A stretch of 64,000 bases of DNA, taken from the NCBI RefSeq assembly GCF_024868665.1, contig NC_079900.1:21722164-21786163 (forward strand). Direction: 5' to 3'. Position 1 is the stretch's first letter. Each line of letters begins with the position of its first letter. This document shows, piece after piece, positions 58,980-64,000 of the stretch. The notes under the pieces were generated by a model that did not search any database, was not told the origin of the DNA, and was given only the letters and a program-made list of their open reading frames with translations. This DNA comes from Triplophysa rosa (lineage: Eukaryota > Chordata > Actinopteri > Cypriniformes > Nemacheilidae). Made by a program: the position numbers and the translations under genes.

Positions 58980-59460
58980 TTTGAGGGTTGTAATTACCGA
59001 ACGATCCTCCCCTCCTGTACCCCGCCCACTTCTATACGATATGACCCCGCCCCCGCGCAGACTCCGCCCATTTCCATACGCTCCTAAAAGCGTGTACCGG
59101 ACTGAGAGGCGTCCCACACCAATGGCCATCTGAATAATAAGACATGCGCCACTCACAAATATCAGTCCACCAAACCCTTCAGTAGAGCAGACTGGATACT
59201 TTCTCTTATATGTGAAGGCTTCAGGTTATTTGTTGAAATATAGCCGTCTTGAGGAAAAAAAGGAAAATAAACCGCACAGCGCACAAGCAGGTTGTTTACC
59301 GGATCAGCCAGTGACATTGGCAGTCATTTAAACTGATCAATAATACATTGGTAGTGGTCGCACGGTCACGGACGGTGAAAATGAATAAACCTGCTGGAGA
59401 TGGTTTATTAATTTAGATGGGATTCGGCTGCCGGTGGAGTAAGCAGTCACAGTCTGCTGT
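58980..59460 (+). promoter_or_regulatory. Candidate CpG-rich promoter with GC and CCAAT boxes
   Basis: Three GC-box-like motifs lie within 51 bp: CCCCGCCCA (59020), CCCCGCCCCC (59045) and CTCCGCCCA (59062). CCAAT follows at 59119-59123, then a CpG-rich stretch. No clear TATA box is seen at the expected spacing. The CpG density contrasts with the surrounding AT-rich DNA. The transcription start is not determinable. It most likely serves the first exon to its right. Confidence 0.5.
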
Positions 59461-60079
59461 GTGAGAGATATATCGACATTGGGTTCGCTCAGACGGAGGG
59501 AGTCAGAGCCACTGTGCTGGTATCGCGGCGCGAGGACACATGGGTCGACAACAGAAACGCGTGTTTTAAACACGAGGAATCACACACGGACAGTTATGGG
59601 CTCAGTTCTTGACATTTCTGCGTGTCGATATTTCCTTACTTGGATTTTTGGAGACGTTTCGTGTTACGTCCATTGCTGAAAGCGGGACTGCGGACGAAAT
59701 TGTATTCGCTCGTTCTTGCATTTCAACCTCATGCGGACTCTCGTGTGGACTTATGCTGCAATAGACACGCGGATCTGCGAAGACGAGCTTGCATCAAAGG
59801 TCGTGTTAAAATGCGAGCTGTATTATTATTTTGACGCGCGTGCGAGTGCGAGTGCGAGAGTTGAACAATTACCGTAACTCAACATGCCTGATTGTGTATC
59901 GCGAATTTTGTTTTTGCGTTAATTTTCCGGACTGCCTCGGGAAGATAGCTGGCTCTTCGTTGTTCATTTGCATGCATCTCCACGAAGAAGAGGAGAGGGA
60001 AGAGAAAACGACAGTTAAACGGCCGAAGGACGTGAAGAATGAATGAGATTCTGTGAAGAACGGGAGGAATCGCAGTAAG
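59461..60079 (+). other. Candidate non-coding first exon with splice donor at 60080
   Basis: CpG-rich sequence with many short upstream ATG frames (for example 59831-60046, stop before the donor) ends at CAGTAAG/GTATGA, a reasonable 5' splice site at 60080-60081. This is typical of long 5' untranslated exons of vertebrate developmental genes, whose coding start lies in a later exon. An octamer ATTTGCAT occurs at about 59,965. The left boundary is arbitrary. A CpG island without an exon is the alternative. Confidence 0.4.
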
Positions 60080-62595
60080 GTATGAACCTGAGGTTTTTAT
60101 GATGGTTTCGGGGCGCCAGCACGGATACTCTGTCACCCCTGGCTTCAGGGGCGTGTAACGACGTTTTATTTATTGATGGTTTATTGATATTTTATGCTTA
60201 GGGACAAATAGCACGCGCGTGCTCACGATGCGTCAACAGACGCAAATAAACGCTCGCGCGTGATGATGGTTTTTTAATGAAGGAACTGCACGGGTCATTT
60301 ATATCCGAGCCAAAACCACGTTCATTCAAGTGTATATAAGTAGTTTGAGTTTATGCGTAAATATGTTTACAAGACAAGCTATTCTTACTGAACTGACACT
60401 TAAATATTAGCCTATTATGTAAACAATTTAACATGTCTTGTTTTTTTAACCGTGTAAGAGTTCAAATGCAGCATTAATATAAACGGGGACAAAGTGAGAA
60501 GCAGTTTTACTTGAGCTTTCCATTTTGAGATGATATGATATAAGACGTCCAAGAGAAATATAGAGATTCCGATTGAGAAATGTAATGCAATGATGCAGCT
60601 TCTTCTATACCTCTTTGCAATTTATATAACCTTCCTTAATGTCCAAAAACACATTGTATCTTTAAATGCCTCTATAGCCTACATGTCATACAAGAAAACC
60701 TGCATTGGAGCATCACTGTTTTCTTGCAGTCTGTTAGAAAAATAGCAAATGGACAGGCCTACATAAGCAGTAATATCACATCATTGTTAACATGTGTAAT
60801 AATGTCATTTCATTTGCATCTGCACAACACAGAAAAACAAAATGAAAGAGAAGAGTTTGATCAGTGCAGACAAGCTCATCAATTCTTGATGAAAATGAAT
60901 GATTTGGTGACAATTATGTATGTTGATGCTTGGTCCAAAGTTAAATCTCAAAGCAGTAGGTTTCGTTTGAAACATCATGTTTCTTTGCAAGCAGAAGTGT
61001 CTTGATGTTGGTTCAGGTATAAAACGCCAGCATTTCTGGCAGTGCTGTGTTTTAGATCTGGTTGACTGCCAAACATTCTCTCTGAACAGAGCGAAGGATT
61101 TATGTGTCTCTGTCCGAATGTCAGAACAATTATTCTAAGCTCTGAGCAGATGAATTATAGTCAAGCATTAGCGCAATATTAATGAAAGCTCCCATTTTTA
61201 TAACATGGCAGTAATCATTTGAGAAATTTATTTGAGTCGTTTCTCCTTTGCTTTTGCCAAAGTGGCCCTGCTAAGCATTTCCTGTGTTTGATAAAACAGG
61301 ATTCAATAGAGAGCGGTTGCATCTGTGACATCTTTATTTTGGCACAGCTTTCAAGCCGGATGTCTGGGTTCAACATAGTCATGGACTCAAAACCTTATTA
61401 TTATCAGATGGTTTATTTTCCCATTTTATCTTGCTGTGAAACAATAGCTGACGGTTAGGGATCCAACAATGATTTTATAGTTTCCTTATGTGACAAATCC
61501 ACGTCACAATTTGCTTTAATGTTTGAGCTTCATGGTGCTGTAGGGGATAGGGAGGTTGGGGGAATGGGTCCCTCCTAATTTGATTTCAAATGCACCTAAA
61601 CAAAATAAAAAACGTTTTAATGTTGCGTATTGCATTATGACGTGATGCCAAATAATTACCCATACACTGAGAAAACAAGTACCGTTTTCAATAAATTACA
61701 GATTTGCATTTACAAATGCATACATTTTTCTTAAAAGTGCTAATCATATTTAACATTTGGCTATACGGTTCCAAATCTTAACCTTAGCAAACCGCAACTT
61801 AAAAACTGCATATTACAATTTAAGTCTGCCATCCATAAAAATTCACACACTATTATTTTTTGGCATCACTATTCTATTAACTTGTGATTCTGGCGTGCTG
61901 AAGTTTGTTCTTAGTGCTAGTGCGACATGATGTGGTCCTCTATAACTTTCTTCTATATTTTTAAACATACAGTGATGTTGTCCTGGTTTGACCTTGATTC
62001 GAAAGCTCCAGCGAAAGCTTGTTCACGACATTTAATGTTCCATTGAATTGTACCATCTCTTAGTTTTCTGCACTCCTCGAGTGCACTTAGCTGCATTAAG
62101 CAAAGGTGTTTGCAGATGGTCCAGACCAGCTGGTGAGAGGACATATAATTTTAATTTTCTCTTGTTCAGCGCACCGGCGTCTCACGAGGTCCTCACTTTT
62201 CTGTTACTGTTTCTCTTTTTCAAATCCCTGTCTCTTTGTGCTCTCCTCCTTTCTCGCTGTCTGTTTCTCTGTATTGCTTGCTCTTTGGGTCTCTCAAAGG
62301 GTCAGAGTATTGTTGAGCTGTCAATCATCCAGCAGCAAAGGATTTTTGCTTGTCGTTGCTTCCTGTAAGGCCCATTTAGTGGGAGTGTCTTCTGAGGTCC
62401 ATATGGATATTGCAGCATGCTAAGCAAACCAGAATGCAGCATCCTCAGAATTCAGCGGATTTATTTTACTAAGCGATAATGAAATTATACGGAATTATCT
62501 ATCTGGAAACGAATCACACGGTAAACAAGATTTTTTTATCAGAACATATCTATGAATTTTAAGTATCAGTTGCATTATGCTTATTCCTTTCTTTC
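60080..62595. other. Putative intron 1 or intergenic DNA
   Basis: The CpG-rich character fades by about 60,300. The rest is mixed to AT-rich with only short frames lacking domains. No repeat that I can name. Confidence 0.35.
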
Positions 62596-62830
62596 AAGGG
62601 ATACTTCACCCAAAAATGAAAATTCGGTCATCATTTACTCACCTTAGAGTTGTTCCAAATCTGTATAAAAAACACAGAGAAAGATATTTGGAAGAATGCT
62701 TATAACCAAACAGATCTTGCCCCCCATCGACTCCACTAGTTGGAAAAATTATTTTATCTTTTTTTTTGTTCTGTTGAACGCAAAAGAAGACATTTTGAAG
62801 AATGTAGGACAGCAAACAGTTCAGGGGGAA
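62596..62830. mobile_element. Partial Angel-like MITE
   Basis: AAGGGATACTTCACCCAAAA and CATCATTTACTCACC begin the unit. CAAACAGATC and ACGCAAAAGAAGACATTTTG follow. The distal arm is diverged and the end is unclear. Confidence 0.65.
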
Positions 62831-64000
62831 GATCAGCAATTCAAACCATTTTCATTCGTTTTCAAATATACACTTGCTGTACAGGTACAGGTTGTGAAAT
62901 CGCATCAGATTTGATGTAAACATGTTTATTTGCTGTAAGCTCATTAGAATGGTCTGTGTTTGTGTCCCGCTGGCAGAGGCAAAGCGAGATGCAGCAAGAT
63001 CTGAGATGGATGCTGTTGTCCCAGTTGTTGTGAAAAGCACAAAAGCAGCAGGAACTGGGTGTCCCTTTCGAGACCGTAGCTGAGTTGCGACCTTTGTGTC
63101 ATGACGTGCTGTTCTGAATGCGTGGATGAATGCAGCGGACTGTAACTGCGGGCGCCGGGCATCAGGGTCTTTGTGAGGCTCGCATAAAGCGTCGACGCAA
63201 CAAACCAGAGTACATCTGGGAAGGAGGGGGTGCGTAACAACTGTACCGCGTTCACTTTTCCCCTGTTGCACCTTCATAGCACACTGATCGGGAACTATCG
63301 GAGTGATCATCTGGCACAATGGAAAGTCTTGATCAACAAGTGCATATGAATAGAAAAATCAATGAAAGCTCTTTTTCATAAATTGAGTGCATGTTAAATT
63401 AGGCGAATGGGTCCGTCTGGACAGATAGCGGATTGTTTGGCTGCCGTTGGATCATGTCTATCGACTCGGGGAGGTTGGTGGTGTTGCGTAGTTTACAGCT
63501 GTGAAAGGCTAAAAAGAACCCAATCAATGTAGCAGCGAGATACAGGGCAATTTACTTGCGTATTGCTGTCAAAAGTGGCTCTGCCGGCTAAAGCTTTTTA
63601 ATACCACTTCACACCCACTTTTGTCGCCAACACAGTACCACATTGTGATTGCTTAATATCACGATCCATCCAGGCCAAGACATTTCCCTGTTAAAACCGC
63701 CTTTTCGTCGCTTCTTAGGAAGCGGTCCAAAACACCTCCAAGTTATCCAACATATTTAACAAGACACAATGTTGCTCTTGCTGTGGTGTTTTCTTCCAAC
63801 TGGATGCTGTCTGCTGCCGATTTTGCAGCTGGGGGGAGGCCAGATTCGTTCCACTGATCATCACATAAAAGGTTGCACCATCTGCCGCTGACCGCATAAC
63901 CAACTCCAGGATGTTACTATATAAACTGTGGTGTTTCATACCGTAAGTTTTCACAGTAGTAGTTCACGCAGTTGTAAGCCGCTCCTCGGCCGCGCTAATG
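62831..64000. other. Low-repeat DNA at the window edge
   Basis: A 155-codon frame (63319-62852, -) has no domain. 63,560-63,960 is non-repetitive with balanced composition and looks like conserved non-coding DNA or part of an intron. No splice-bounded coding exon can be defined. Confidence 0.3.

Noticed and set aside
59831..60046. 71-codon frame just before the splice donor as the coding start
   Set aside because: It stops before the donor and consists of low-complexity Arg/Val and Glu/Lys runs. It is better read as an upstream frame in untranslated sequence.

Overview
The window looks like intergenic or intronic DNA from a teleost fish, most likely a cypriniform (carp/minnow/zebrafish relatives). 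The grounds are dense nested fish-type transposons, tRNA-derived SINEs, palindromic MITEs of the kind abundant in cyprinid genomes, long TG/CA microsatellites, and the absence of any recognisable host protein-coding exon. The only substantial coding capacity belongs to transposable elements. The longest apparent open frames (26.5-32.9 kb) are translations of a 24-bp tandem repeat and are not genes.

Layout. 1-5.6 kb: AT-rich DNA with a ~2 kb terminal-inverted-repeat element split by a solo LTR. 5.6-11.3 kb: an older 5.7 kb element (termini TAGCCTG/CAGGCTA, 9-bp target duplication) holding relics of a FCRLC-type zinc-finger gene and a convergent RecQ-like helicase; a nearly intact hAT element with a three-exon transposase gene is nested in it. 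11.3-18.3 kb: a MITE, an LTR element with a Gag-like relic but no pol, a SINE and a palindromic MITE. 19-21 kb: an 80-bp hairpin and a 136-bp Z-DNA-type alternating tract next to a TATA box. 23.7-24.1 kb: ETS and NRF1 motifs. 24.9-25.7 kb: a CACTGTAAA-ended element. 26.3-33 kb: the 24-bp satellite, with clean blocks, long indel-free internal duplications and error-rich segments that look like unpolished long-read sequence. 35.4-37.4 kb: a split MITE and a foldback or DIRS-like element with 169-bp inverted arms carrying convergent TATA boxes. 40.8 and 46.6 kb: two more solo LTRs. 45.9 kb: a TTAA-flanked MITE. 50.3 kb: a hAT-type MITE with perfect 8-bp target duplication.

From about 47.6 kb rightward repeats thin out. 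Stretches rich in TAAT/AATTA cores resemble conserved non-coding elements (inferred by appearance only). At 58.98-60.08 kb a CpG-rich block with three GC boxes and a CCAAT box ends in a plausible splice donor, the best candidate for a host promoter plus non-coding first exon transcribed rightward. The working model is the regulatory flank, promoter and start of intron 1 of a gene whose coding exons lie beyond 64 kb. No link to a named gene can be made from this sequence.
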